From the NCBI GenBank assembly GCA_964472175.1, contig CAYYJF010000008.1, positions 1 to 52,241 of the forward strand: DNA of 52,241 nt, read 5' to 3'. The stretch is from UBA8389 sp964472175 (lineage in GTDB: Bacteria; Bacteroidota; Bacteroidia; Bacteroidales; UBA1402). Both the position numbers and the translations under genes were made by a program. The notes under the pieces are model-generated. The model saw only the letters and a list, made by a program, of their open reading frames with translations. It did not search any database and was not told where the DNA came from. Shown in pieces: positions 25,876 to 32,969 of this stretch. The stretch's first letter is position 1, and each line of letters starts with the position of its first letter.

Positions 25876-27900
25876 ATGAATAACACCGTCCTTTTGAACA
25901 AAGCAGCCGATAATATTCGCATTCTGGCTGCATCCATGGTTGAAAAAGCCAAATCCGGACACCCGGGAGGTGCCATGGGAGGAGCTGATTATATCAATCT
26001 CCTCTATTCCGAATTCCTAGTCTATGACCCCAAAAACCCGAAATGGGAAGGCCGAGATCGCTTCTTTTTGGATCCGGGTCACATGTCTCCGATGCTTTAT
26101 GCCCAATTGGCATTGGCCGGAAAGTTCACCATGGAGGAACTCTCACAGTTCCGTCAATGGGAAAGTCCGACACCCGGACACCCTGAAGTGGATATTCTGC
26201 GTGGCATAGAAAATACCTCAGGTCCATTGGGACAAGGTCATGTCTATGCAGTTGGTGCAGCCATTGCAGCCAAATTTTTGAAAACAAAATTTGGTGAACA
26301 AATGAATCAAACCATTTATGGATACATTTCAGATGGTGGCGTTCAGGAAGAAATATCTCAGGGAGCAGGACGTATTGCAGGACACTTAGGTTTGGACAAT
26401 CTGATCCTTTTCTATGACTCGAACGATATTCAGCTATCAACAGAAACCAGTGCTGTCACCAGTGAAGACACTGCCGCCAAATACAAAGCCTGGGGTTGGG
26501 AAGTCTTTCATGCTGCAGGAAGCAATGTGGAAGAACTTCGTGATTGCTTGAAAAAAGCACAAGCCGTTGTTGGCAAACCCGTATTGATTATCGGTAAGAC
26601 CATCATGGGTAAAGGTGCTGTCGCAGCAGACGGAAGCAGCTTTGAAAACAAATGCGCCACGCACGGTATGCCTCTGGGCGAATGCGGTGCAAGTTTTGAA
26701 AAATCCATTCAAAACTTAGGTGGAAATGCTGAAAATCCCTTTGCAATTTTCCCGGAAGTAGCTGAGTTGTATGCCAAACGTGCTTCTGAACTCGAAAAAA
26801 TTGTAGCTGAAAGATATGACGCAAAAGCAGCATGGGCAAAAGCCAATCCTGAAGCAGCAGCAAAAATGGAAAAATGGTTTGGTGGTGCAACTCCTGAATT
26901 GAATTGGGCTTCCATTGAACAAAAATCCGGACAAGCCACACGCGCTGCCTCCGCAACTGTTTTGGGCTTCTTATCCAAGAATGTTGAAAACATGATTGTG
27001 GCATCTGCCGACTTGTCCAACTCTGACAAAACTGATGGATTCCTTAAAAATACCAAAGCCATTACAGCCGATGATTTTAGCGGTTGTTTCTTGCAAGCAG
27101 GTGTGGCAGAATTGACCATGGCTTGTTTGTGCATCGGTATGGCATTGCATGGTGGCGTTATTCCTGCATGTGGTACCTTCTTTGTGTTTTCAGACTATAT
27201 GAAACCTGCAGTCAGAATGGCTGCCTTGATGGAATTGCCTGTCAAATTTATCTGGACACACGATGCTTTCCGCGTTGGAGAAGATGGACCTACCCACGAA
27301 CCTGTAGAACAAGAAGCTCAGATTCGTTTGATGGAAAAATTGAAAAACCACAAAGGAAAAAATTCCATGTTGGTATTGCGTCCAGCCGATGTCTTTGAAA
27401 CCACGGTTTCTTACCAATTGGCATTGGAAAATACCAAAACACCGACTGCCTTCATTTTAAGCCGTCAAAACATTGTTGATTTGCCTGGCAGTTCTTACGA
27501 ACAAGCCTCTCAAGCATCCAAAGGTGCTTACGTGGTTTCATGCGATGGCAATCCCGATGTCGTTTTGTTGGCTTCAGGGTCTGAAGTCGCAACTTTGGTA
27601 GAAGGTGCTGCTTTGCTTAGAAATGACGGAGTCAAGGTGCGTATTGTTTCTGTTCCTTCAGAAGGTTTGTTCAGAAGCCAACCCAAAGCCTATCAGGATT
27701 CAGTACTTCCAAAAGGCGTGAAGCGTTTTGGTTTGACCGCTGGTTTACCTGTTAATTTGTTGGGTTTGGTTGGTGAAAATGGAAGCATTTGGGGCTTGGA
27801 ATCATTCGGATTCTCAGCACCATTCAAAGTGTTGGACGAAAAATTGGGCTTTACAGCTGCCAATGTTTACAAACAAGTTAAAGATTTGTTGAAAGCATAA
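25876..27900 (+). CDS. tkt: Transketolase
   Basis: Thiamine-diphosphate enzyme that moves two-carbon units between pentose and other sugar phosphates; it consumes the xylulose 5-phosphate made by AraBAD. The protein has 674 residues, full length. The N-terminal MVEKAKSGHPGGAMGGADYI substrate region and the pyrophosphate-binding YISDGGVQEEISQG through FYDSNDIQLS are present, followed by the pyrimidine domain (ADLSNSDKT, FIWTHDAFRVGEDGPTHEP) and the C-terminal domain. The SDGG version of the usual GDG motif is, to my memory, normal for Bacteroidetes. The frame is open upstream to 25663, but the chosen ATG gives the family N-terminus. It ends in a strong terminator. Confidence 0.96.
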   Translation: MNNTVLLNKAADNIRILAASMVEKAKSGHPGGAMGGADYINLLYSEFLVYDPKNPKWEGRDRFFLDPGHMSPMLYAQLALAGKFTMEELSQFRQWESPTPGHPEVDILRGIENTSGPLGQGHVYAVGAAIAAKFLKTKFGEQMNQTIYGYISDGGVQEEISQGAGRIAGHLGLDNLILFYDSNDIQLSTETSAVTSEDTAAKYKAWGWEVFHAAGSNVEELRDCLKKAQAVVGKPVLIIGKTIMGKGAVAADGSSFENKCATHGMPLGECGASFEKSIQNLGGNAENPFAIFPEVAELYAKRASELEKIVAERYDAKAAWAKANPEAAAKMEKWFGGATPELNWASIEQKSGQATRAASATVLGFLSKNVENMIVASADLSNSDKTDGFLKNTKAITADDFSGCFLQAGVAELTMACLCIGMALHGGVIPACGTFFVFSDYMKPAVRMAALMELPVKFIWTHDAFRVGEDGPTHEPVEQEAQIRLMEKLKNHKGKNSMLVLRPADVFETTVSYQLALENTKTPTAFILSRQNIVDLPGSSYEQASQASKGAYVVSCDGNPDVVLLASGSEVATLVEGAALLRNDGVKVRIVSVPSEGLFRSQPKAYQDSVLPKGVKRFGLTAGLPVNLLGLVGENGSIWGLESFGFSAPFKVLDEKLGFTAANVYKQVKDLLKA

Positions 27901-27918
27901 GCGCTTTATTTATATTTT

Positions 27919-27962
27919 AAGCGTATCATATCGGTGAAAGCTGATAGATACGCTTTTTTTTT
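27919..27962 (+). terminator. Intrinsic terminator of tkt, U-tract overlapping the rpiB promoter
   Basis: AAGCGTATC (27919-27927) pairs perfectly with GATACGCTT (27947-27955) and is followed by an unbroken T-tract to 27962. The end of the T-tract plus the next G forms the TTTTG -33 element of the rpiB promoter. Confidence 0.88.
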
Positions 27963-27990
27963 GCATGATGATTAGAATTCAGTACATTTG
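27959..27990 (+). promoter_or_regulatory. Promoter of rpiB
   Basis: TTTTG (27959-27963), exactly 19 bases, then TACATTTG (27983-27990): a full match to the Bacteroidetes primary promoter. The ATG at 28017 leaves a leader of about 20 bases. The -33 element is built from the U-tract of the preceding terminator. Confidence 0.75.
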
Positions 27991-28016
27991 CACCTATAAA
28001 CCAATTATTTCTATTT

Positions 28017-28460
28017 ATGAACGCAGAAGACGTACCGGTGGCGATATGTAGCGATCACGCCGGTTTTGAACTCAAAGAATTTATTTTAGACTGGCTCACA
28101 TCCAACAACATTGAATTCACCAACTTTGGAACGTATTCACCCGACAGTACCGACTACGCAGATTTCGTTCATCCCATGGCGGAAGCTGTTGAAGATGGAG
28201 AATCAAAAATCGGTATTGCAATATGTGGCTCGGGACAGGGCGTCACCATGACAGCCAACAAACACCAGGGCATCAGAGCAGCCTTGTGTTGGAGCAAAGA
28301 TATTGCCAAATTGGCCAGACAACACAACAACGCCAATGTATTGTGCTTACCTGCACGATTTATATCAAAAGAAGACGCCCTCGAAATTATGGATGTTTTC
28401 TTCAAAACACCATTCGAAGGCGGCAGACATCAATGTCGTATCGACAAAATTCCCGTATAA
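28017..28460 (+). CDS. rpiB: Ribose-5-phosphate isomerase B
   Basis: Interconverts ribose 5-phosphate and ribulose 5-phosphate. The 147-residue product has the RpiB/LacAB signature: VAICSDHAGFELKEFI at the start, the active-site segment IAICGSGQGVTMTANK (catalytic Cys near 70) and the phosphate-binding R/H region ARQHNNANVLCLPARFIS. It follows tkt but has its own terminator-promoter junction, so it is a separate transcript that still belongs with the pentose genes by function. Its stop codon is two bases from the stop of the convergent gene, with no terminator between them. Confidence 0.95.
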   Translation: MNAEDVPVAICSDHAGFELKEFILDWLTSNNIEFTNFGTYSPDSTDYADFVHPMAEAVEDGESKIGIAICGSGQGVTMTANKHQGIRAALCWSKDIAKLARQHNNANVLCLPARFISKEDALEIMDVFFKTPFEGGRHQCRIDKIPV

Positions 28461-28462
28461 GC

Positions 28463-29119
28463 TTATTTTTCGTCCAACATCAATTTGAACCGGTGGGCTA
28501 TCCTGCCGGCAAATTGTTGGTGTAAATTCTCGATAAACTCAACGGCTGGTTTCATGTGCGATTCGTTGTATTGTTTTAATTGCATTTCAGGAATCGCATC
28601 TCTGCTCACACTTAGTATGAAATCCTCGGGAGTTCTCAATCCAACATTCGCCACCAAACTCTTTTTATTGATCGCGTAAATATCAGCGCTGTTTAATGAA
28701 AAAACCTGGTTTTTGCTCATGGCAAAACCATAAGAAGTGCCTTCCAAGCCATTGTATAGAGGCAACTTCAATTCAGGTCTGTAAACGAAGACCAAATAGG
28801 CGTAACCTTTTTTCTTCAACGCTTTGAAAAAAGGTGCTAAATCACTCTTTTGAAGTTGTGTGGAGTGACTACGTTTCTCTGTTTGATAATAATCGGGCAA
28901 GTCGACCATTTCAAAATGAAAAGCATCACCTGTAAGATCGTTAAGATATTTCGACCAATTCTGGTGCAAATTATACGGCATCGTAGATAAAGAGATATTT
29001 CCCAATAGGGTAAAAACGGTATCGGAGCGAACAGCAACTGCAACCTTGGGTAACTTGTTTTGTGCCAACCCATTCCAGGAAAGGACAACTGCGATGAATA
29101 AGAAAACAATTTTTTTCAT
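28463..29119 (-). CDS. Secreted protein of unknown function
   Basis: A 218-residue protein with a clear signal peptide (MKKIVFLFIAVVLSWNGLAQ, cleavage after AQ), so periplasmic or outer-surface. I do not recognise the family. The mature part has alternating short strands and basic patches, including GYAYLVFVYRPELKLPLYNG near the middle, and contains no Cys, so no disulfides. It is the last gene of a leftward group after yggS, 50 bases downstream of it. A TAAGTTTG -7-like element (29151-29158) suggests its own promoter. There is no similarity to its neighbours that would suggest a role. Confidence 0.7.
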   Translation of the reverse strand: MKKIVFLFIAVVLSWNGLAQNKLPKVAVAVRSDTVFTLLGNISLSTMPYNLHQNWSKYLNDLTGDAFHFEMVDLPDYYQTEKRSHSTQLQKSDLAPFFKALKKKGYAYLVFVYRPELKLPLYNGLEGTSYGFAMSKNQVFSLNSADIYAINKKSLVANVGLRTPEDFILSVSRDAIPEMQLKQYNESHMKPAVEFIENLHQQFAGRIAHRFKLMLDEK

Positions 29120-29169
29120 TTCGTTTTATATTTAAAACTGAACATGGATGCAAACTTAGCAAAAAAAAG

Positions 29170-29844
29170 CTAATATCTGTCACCGAAAATCCGACTCCCG
29201 ATTCGAACCAAAGTGGAACCACATTCAATGGCCAAAGGATAGTCAGCAGACATACCCATAGAAAGCTCATTAAAACGATTCAAATCCGCTCCGTATTTGG
29301 ATCTGATGCCATTGAATAAATGTTGTAACAAGCGAAATTCTGATAAAATCACAGCCTTGTTGTCTGTCAGCGTTGCCATGCCCATCAAACCACGAATTTG
29401 CACATATTTCAGATCTCTCCAAATACCGGAATGCAGCATTTGCTTGCATTCCTGAGGCGAGAAACCAAATTTGGTATCCTCATTGGCAATATGAATTTGC
29501 AGTAGGCAGGGAACAGAACGCCTGATTTTTTCACCCTCTTTATTGATCTCCAAGAGTAATTTAAGGCTGTCAACACTGTGAATGAGTGACACAAACGGAA
29601 CAACCAGTCGTACTTTGTTGGTTTGCAGGTGTCCAATCAAGTGCCATTCGATGTCATTGGGCAGTGTTGAAGCTTTTTCACACAACTCCTGCACGCGACT
29701 TTCACCGAAAATGCGTTGTCCGGCTTCATATGCAGCCATAATTTGCTCAGCAGGGTGAAATTTTGAGACAGCGACCAGTCTGGTGCTGGTCGGCAACTCC
29801 ATATTTAACTGACCGATTTCATCTGCAATTGAACTCATATTCAA
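29170..29844 (-). CDS. YggS/PLPBP-family pyridoxal-phosphate homeostasis protein
   Basis: Single-domain PLP carrier (alanine racemase N-terminal fold) that keeps PLP pools and amino- and keto-acid balance; not an enzyme in known members. The 224-residue length is usual. The PLP Lys lies in RLVAVSKFHPAEQI (near 29), followed by FGESRVQEL, EWHLIGHLQTNK and the C-terminal phosphate site ELSMGMSADYPLAIECGSTL with VRIGSRIFG. It overlaps the upstream DUF4494 gene by 4 bases (ATGA), so the two are translationally coupled, and stands downstream of a PLP-fold enzyme at 30331-31587. Confidence 0.95.
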   Translation of the reverse strand: MNMSSIADEIGQLNMELPTSTRLVAVSKFHPAEQIMAAYEAGQRIFGESRVQELCEKASTLPNDIEWHLIGHLQTNKVRLVVPFVSLIHSVDSLKLLLEINKEGEKIRRSVPCLLQIHIANEDTKFGFSPQECKQMLHSGIWRDLKYVQIRGLMGMATLTDNKAVILSEFRLLQHLFNGIRSKYGADLNRFNELSMGMSADYPLAIECGSTLVRIGSRIFGDRY

Positions 29845-30302
29845 ATGTTTACAATGTCAGCATTTTGCGATTTTCCACCATAAGGAATCACGTCCAAAAT
29901 AGGCGTATCGCTGATGCTTGCAATATCATAATCACTGAGCGTACCTTTCATGCTTTCCTGCAATCTGTTGATGGCCTCCTTGATGTCTTCTGCCTGAACC
30001 AACATGGTAGAAGGGACCCGCTTTTCTTTGCCCTTTTCAGGATCAATAATGACAAACACAACCTTTGCTTTATACCATTTGTCTCCGGTGGGAAAGTCAA
30101 AGATCTCGTATAATTTCGTTCTTTTGATGTTGGAAACCGTAAATTCCCCCGACATGTAAGGCCTTACTTCTTCAATAATTCTAGCTTCAGCTTCCGTAAA
30201 GTTTACAGCATCAAGCAAATAGGTGTCCGTTACTTTTTTTTGTTTACCGTCTTCTGTACTTGTTTTGTCATATTGGATCTTACATTCGAACCAATTGTTC
30301 AT
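29841..30302 (-). CDS. DUF4494 family protein
   Basis: A 153-residue soluble protein found widely in Bacteroidetes and of unknown function. It begins MNNWFECKIQYDKTS, the normal DUF4494 opening, and continues with VTDTYLLDAVNFTEAEARII and SGEFTVSNIKRTKLYEIF; the C-terminal half covers ADFKVF-like strands ending VIPYGGKSQ. The ATG at 30302 is preferred to one three codons upstream (30311) because family members start at the MxxWFECK position. It overlaps yggS by 4 bases and follows the alpha-oxoamine synthase homologue by 28 bases, so it is probably in one operon with both. Confidence 0.9.
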   Translation of the reverse strand: MNNWFECKIQYDKTSTEDGKQKKVTDTYLLDAVNFTEAEARIIEEVRPYMSGEFTVSNIKRTKLYEIFDFPTGDKWYKAKVVFVIIDPEKGKEKRVPSTMLVQAEDIKEAINRLQESMKGTLSDYDIASISDTPILDVIPYGGKSQNADIVNI

Positions 30303-30330
30303 TGTCACCATTTCAATTTTTTTTTATCAT

Positions 30331-31587
30331 TCAACTTTCTTTGTCACCAAAAAAATCGTTTTTCATGGACGTATATTTCCCTTCATCTAGATTTTTTCTG
30401 ACGGCGATCAAAGCATCAACCGTATAATCAATGTCTTCTTTTGTATGCCTGATTGTGGGCAAAAATCTTAGCAAAAGCACGTCTTTTCGGACAAACGGAT
30501 ACACCAAAATGGGACAAAATATATTGTAATTTTCTCTTAAATCGATCACCAAATTGAGCGCCTCATAGATGGAACAAGGCAAATACAAAGGCACAATGCA
30601 GGTATTGGAATTGCCCACATTGAAATCGTTTTTTTTAAGTTTCTTTCTGAATTGTTCTGCCAGCTTGTGAATTTCTTTGATCAATTTGGTGTGTTCCTTC
30701 AAAAACTGTAATCGGTTCAACACACCTTCAGCATACACAGCGGGCATGGCCTTTGAGTGAATCTGAGAGCGTGTATGATATCTTAAATAATTGATGATCA
30801 TTTCAGGCCCCGATACAAAAGCACCAAGCGATGCAAAAGCCTTGGAAAATGAACCCATGTAGATGTCAATGTCTTTGTTCACTCCGAAATGTTCACCCGA
30901 CCCTGCACCAGTGTCTCCTTCCAACCCAAAACCATCTGCATCATTAACCAACAAACGAAAAGGATATTTTTTCTTCAACTTGACAATTTTGTCCAGTTTG
31001 GCAAATTCACCAGCTGTTCCGAATATACCATGCGTAACCACCATAATACCACCTTGACTCGATTCGGATAAAGCAACCGCCTTGTTGAGTTGTTTTTCGA
31101 GACTGTCCATGTCGTTGTTTTGGTATACCAGATGCTTGCCCATGTGCATGCGAATGGCATCAACCAAAGAGGCATGAATATCAGTATCATAGACAATGAC
31201 ATCGTTTCGATTGCATAGCGCATCAAGCACAGACATAAACCCCTGATAGCCGAAATTCAGAACAAAGGCATCTTCTTTACTTGTAAACTCTGCCAACGCA
31301 GATTCCAGTTTCTCGTGAATGCTTGTGTGTCCCGACATAATTCGATTGCCGACAGGATAGGACAGGCCCCATTTTTCAACAGATTTCCTGTCGGATGCCT
31401 GAATTTCCTCATTGCTGGCAAAGCACAAATAATCACTGATATTCCAGTTGAGAACCTCTCTGCCGTGAAATTTCATGCGAGGACCAAGCGGACCTTCCAG
31501 TTTGGGATAAGTAAAATAACCATGCAACTGACGAGCCAGCTTGGAGGTGGGTTCTTCAGAGGTACAAATGCGTTCAAATAAATCCAC
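30331..31587 (-). CDS. Alpha-oxoamine synthase-family PLP enzyme (SPT/KBL/BioF-like) with altered active-site residues
   Basis: Encodes 418 residues with the fold-type I aminotransferase layout of serine palmitoyltransferase, 2-amino-3-ketobutyrate ligase and BioF. Kept: the PLP-stacking His138 in DTDIHASLVDA, the Schiff-base Lys249 in GSFSKAFASLGAFVSG, and the RLLVNDADGFGLEGDTGAGS region. Changed: the usual DDAHG motif reads NDADG (residues 215-219). In E. coli BioF the first Asp (204) pairs with the PLP ring nitrogen and the His (207) contacts the ring hydroxyl, so here Asp is Asn215 and His is Asp218. SPT is expected in sphingolipid-making Bacteroidetes, but this copy may have lost activity or use different chemistry. 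It heads the DUF4494-yggS group. Confidence 0.85.
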   Translation of the reverse strand: MDLFERICTSEEPTSKLARQLHGYFTYPKLEGPLGPRMKFHGREVLNWNISDYLCFASNEEIQASDRKSVEKWGLSYPVGNRIMSGHTSIHEKLESALAEFTSKEDAFVLNFGYQGFMSVLDALCNRNDVIVYDTDIHASLVDAIRMHMGKHLVYQNNDMDSLEKQLNKAVALSESSQGGIMVVTHGIFGTAGEFAKLDKIVKLKKKYPFRLLVNDADGFGLEGDTGAGSGEHFGVNKDIDIYMGSFSKAFASLGAFVSGPEMIINYLRYHTRSQIHSKAMPAVYAEGVLNRLQFLKEHTKLIKEIHKLAEQFRKKLKKNDFNVGNSNTCIVPLYLPCSIYEALNLVIDLRENYNIFCPILVYPFVRKDVLLLRFLPTIRHTKEDIDYTVDALIAVRKNLDEGKYTSMKNDFFGDKES

Positions 31588-31607
31588 TGTATTGCCTTTA
31601 GAAAAAA

Positions 31608-31615
31608 CAAAAATA
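31608..31615 (-). promoter_or_regulatory. Candidate -7 element of the SPT-like gene
   Basis: TATTTTTG on the - strand matches TAnnTTTG and ends 20 bases before the ATG at 31587. There is no recognisable -33 element. Confidence 0.4.
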
Positions 31616-31666
31616 CGAATAATTTCGTTGTTGTAAGGTTATAATCTGACTTTATTGGAAAACCAT

Positions 31667-31674
31667 TATATTTG
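31667..31674 (+). promoter_or_regulatory. Candidate -7 element of the PAP2 gene
   Basis: TATATTTG matches the consensus exactly and ends 20 bases before the ATG at 31695. The -33 region is not recognisable. Confidence 0.4.
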
Positions 31675-31694
31675 TGACCAAATACGTGTAATTC

Positions 31695-32363
31695 ATGAAA
31701 AACATTCATTTTTTGTATCAACAAAATCGGGCAATATTTTGGGCTGTTGTCGGTTTCTTATTGATTTGCATCATCCCAATGATTGTATTCCATAAATTGG
31801 ATATCGCACTTTATATCAATAGAATGAACCATCCTGTTGCGGATGTTTTCTTCAAATATATCACTGAATTTGGCAGCTTTTCACTCATTGGAATCATTTT
31901 GTTGATTGTGTCCAATAAGAATGTCCGCTTTTTTCTCATCTGTGCTACTTCTGCCGCATTAGGTGCCATCATTACGCAACTTTGTAAGCGGCTGATATGG
32001 TATGACAGCATGCGCCCAAAAGTGTTTTTAGAAACCATTCAAGATGCACATTTTGTGGAAGGGGTTCATTTGCACAGTGCCCATAGTTTTCCCTCAGGAC
32101 ATACCGCCGGAGCTTTTTCCATTTTTATTGCATTGATTATCCTGACCAAATACAAAAGCATGAAGGTTGCATTTCTGGTCATGGCCATCCTGACAGCATA
32201 TTCCAGAATGTATCTGTCTCAACATTTTTTGATAGATGTAGCTGTTGGAACGCTCATTGGTACAGTGTCGGCCATTCTTGCCTATTCTTGGTTTTCCGGC
32301 GAACGCATGAGAAACAACGCAACCCTGAACAAACCCCTTTATCAGATTCTCAGAAAATCATAA
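31695..32363 (+). CDS. PAP2-family membrane phosphatase
   Basis: Integral-membrane phosphatase of 222 residues, probably acting on undecaprenyl pyrophosphate or a lipid phosphate at the periplasmic face. It has about six hydrophobic helices. The three PAP2 motifs are all present: KRLIWYDSMRP (near 99-109), PSGHTAG (near 134-140) and SRMYLSQHFLIDV (near 173-185), including the catalytic His in the last two. Its last 6 bases overlap the convergent engB gene. No operon partner lies on its strand. The exact substrate cannot be told. Confidence 0.93.
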   Translation: MKNIHFLYQQNRAIFWAVVGFLLICIIPMIVFHKLDIALYINRMNHPVADVFFKYITEFGSFSLIGIILLIVSNKNVRFFLICATSAALGAIITQLCKRLIWYDSMRPKVFLETIQDAHFVEGVHLHSAHSFPSGHTAGAFSIFIALIILTKYKSMKVAFLVMAILTAYSRMYLSQHFLIDVAVGTLIGTVSAILAYSWFSGERMRNNATLNKPLYQILRKS

Positions 32364-32969
32364 AGGAGCCGATTGCATGGTTTGAAGTATTTGATCCATG
32401 TATTCCAAAAGTTCGGCTTTTCCTCTTTTTTTCTCGGATGAAGTCAAAAATATAGGCGGCAATTCCTCCCAGACTTCCTTCATATTCTGCTTATACAGCT
32501 GTATATTTTTATGTATGGTTGACTGGTTTTCCTTATCGATTTTTGTGAAGACCAAAGCAAATGCAACGCCCGTTTCACCCAAAAATTCCATAAAATCCAA
32601 ATCAATTTGCATGGGTTCATGTCTGGAATCGACCAAAACAAACAGACATGCCAAAGAAGATTTTTTGGTCACGTAGGTGGTGATCATTTTATGCAGCTTT
32701 TCCCGCATTCCTTTCCCAATCTTGGCATAGCCATATCCGGGCAAATCCACAATATGAAAAGAGTCATTGATAAGAAAATGGTTGATCAACAGCGTTTTAC
32801 CCGGAGTGGACGACGTTTTTGCCAAGTACTTGACATTGGTCAGCATGTTGATCAAAGACGATTTGCCGACATTGGATCGACCAATAAAAGCAAATTCAGG
32901 TAAACTGTCATCCGGGCATTCACTCAATTTGGTGCTGCTTTTAACGAAAATGGCAGAATTAACCATCAT
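32358..32969 (-). CDS. engB: Ribosome biogenesis GTPase EngB (YihA/YsxC)
   Basis: Essential TRAFAC-class GTPase needed for assembly of the 50S subunit. The 203-residue protein shows the G-motifs in order: G1 GRSNVGKSSLINML, a G2 Thr in KTSSTPGKT, G3 DLPGYGYAKIGKGMRE, G4 FTKIDKENQ (TKID) and G5 LTSSEKKRG. It overlaps the preceding symporter gene by 4 bases (ATGA), so it is translated from the same message. The length matches other EngB proteins. Confidence 0.95.
   Translation of the reverse strand: MMVNSAIFVKSSTKLSECPDDSLPEFAFIGRSNVGKSSLINMLTNVKYLAKTSSTPGKTLLINHFLINDSFHIVDLPGYGYAKIGKGMREKLHKMITTYVTKKSSLACLFVLVDSRHEPMQIDLDFMEFLGETGVAFALVFTKIDKENQSTIHKNIQLYKQNMKEVWEELPPIFLTSSEKKRGKAELLEYMDQILQTMQSAPL

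Noticed and set aside
29841..31587. DUF4494 and neighbours as a toxin-antitoxin or defence unit
   Set aside because: DUF4494 is a widespread Bacteroidetes family, YggS is a housekeeping protein, and there is no nuclease, kinase or antitoxin signature.
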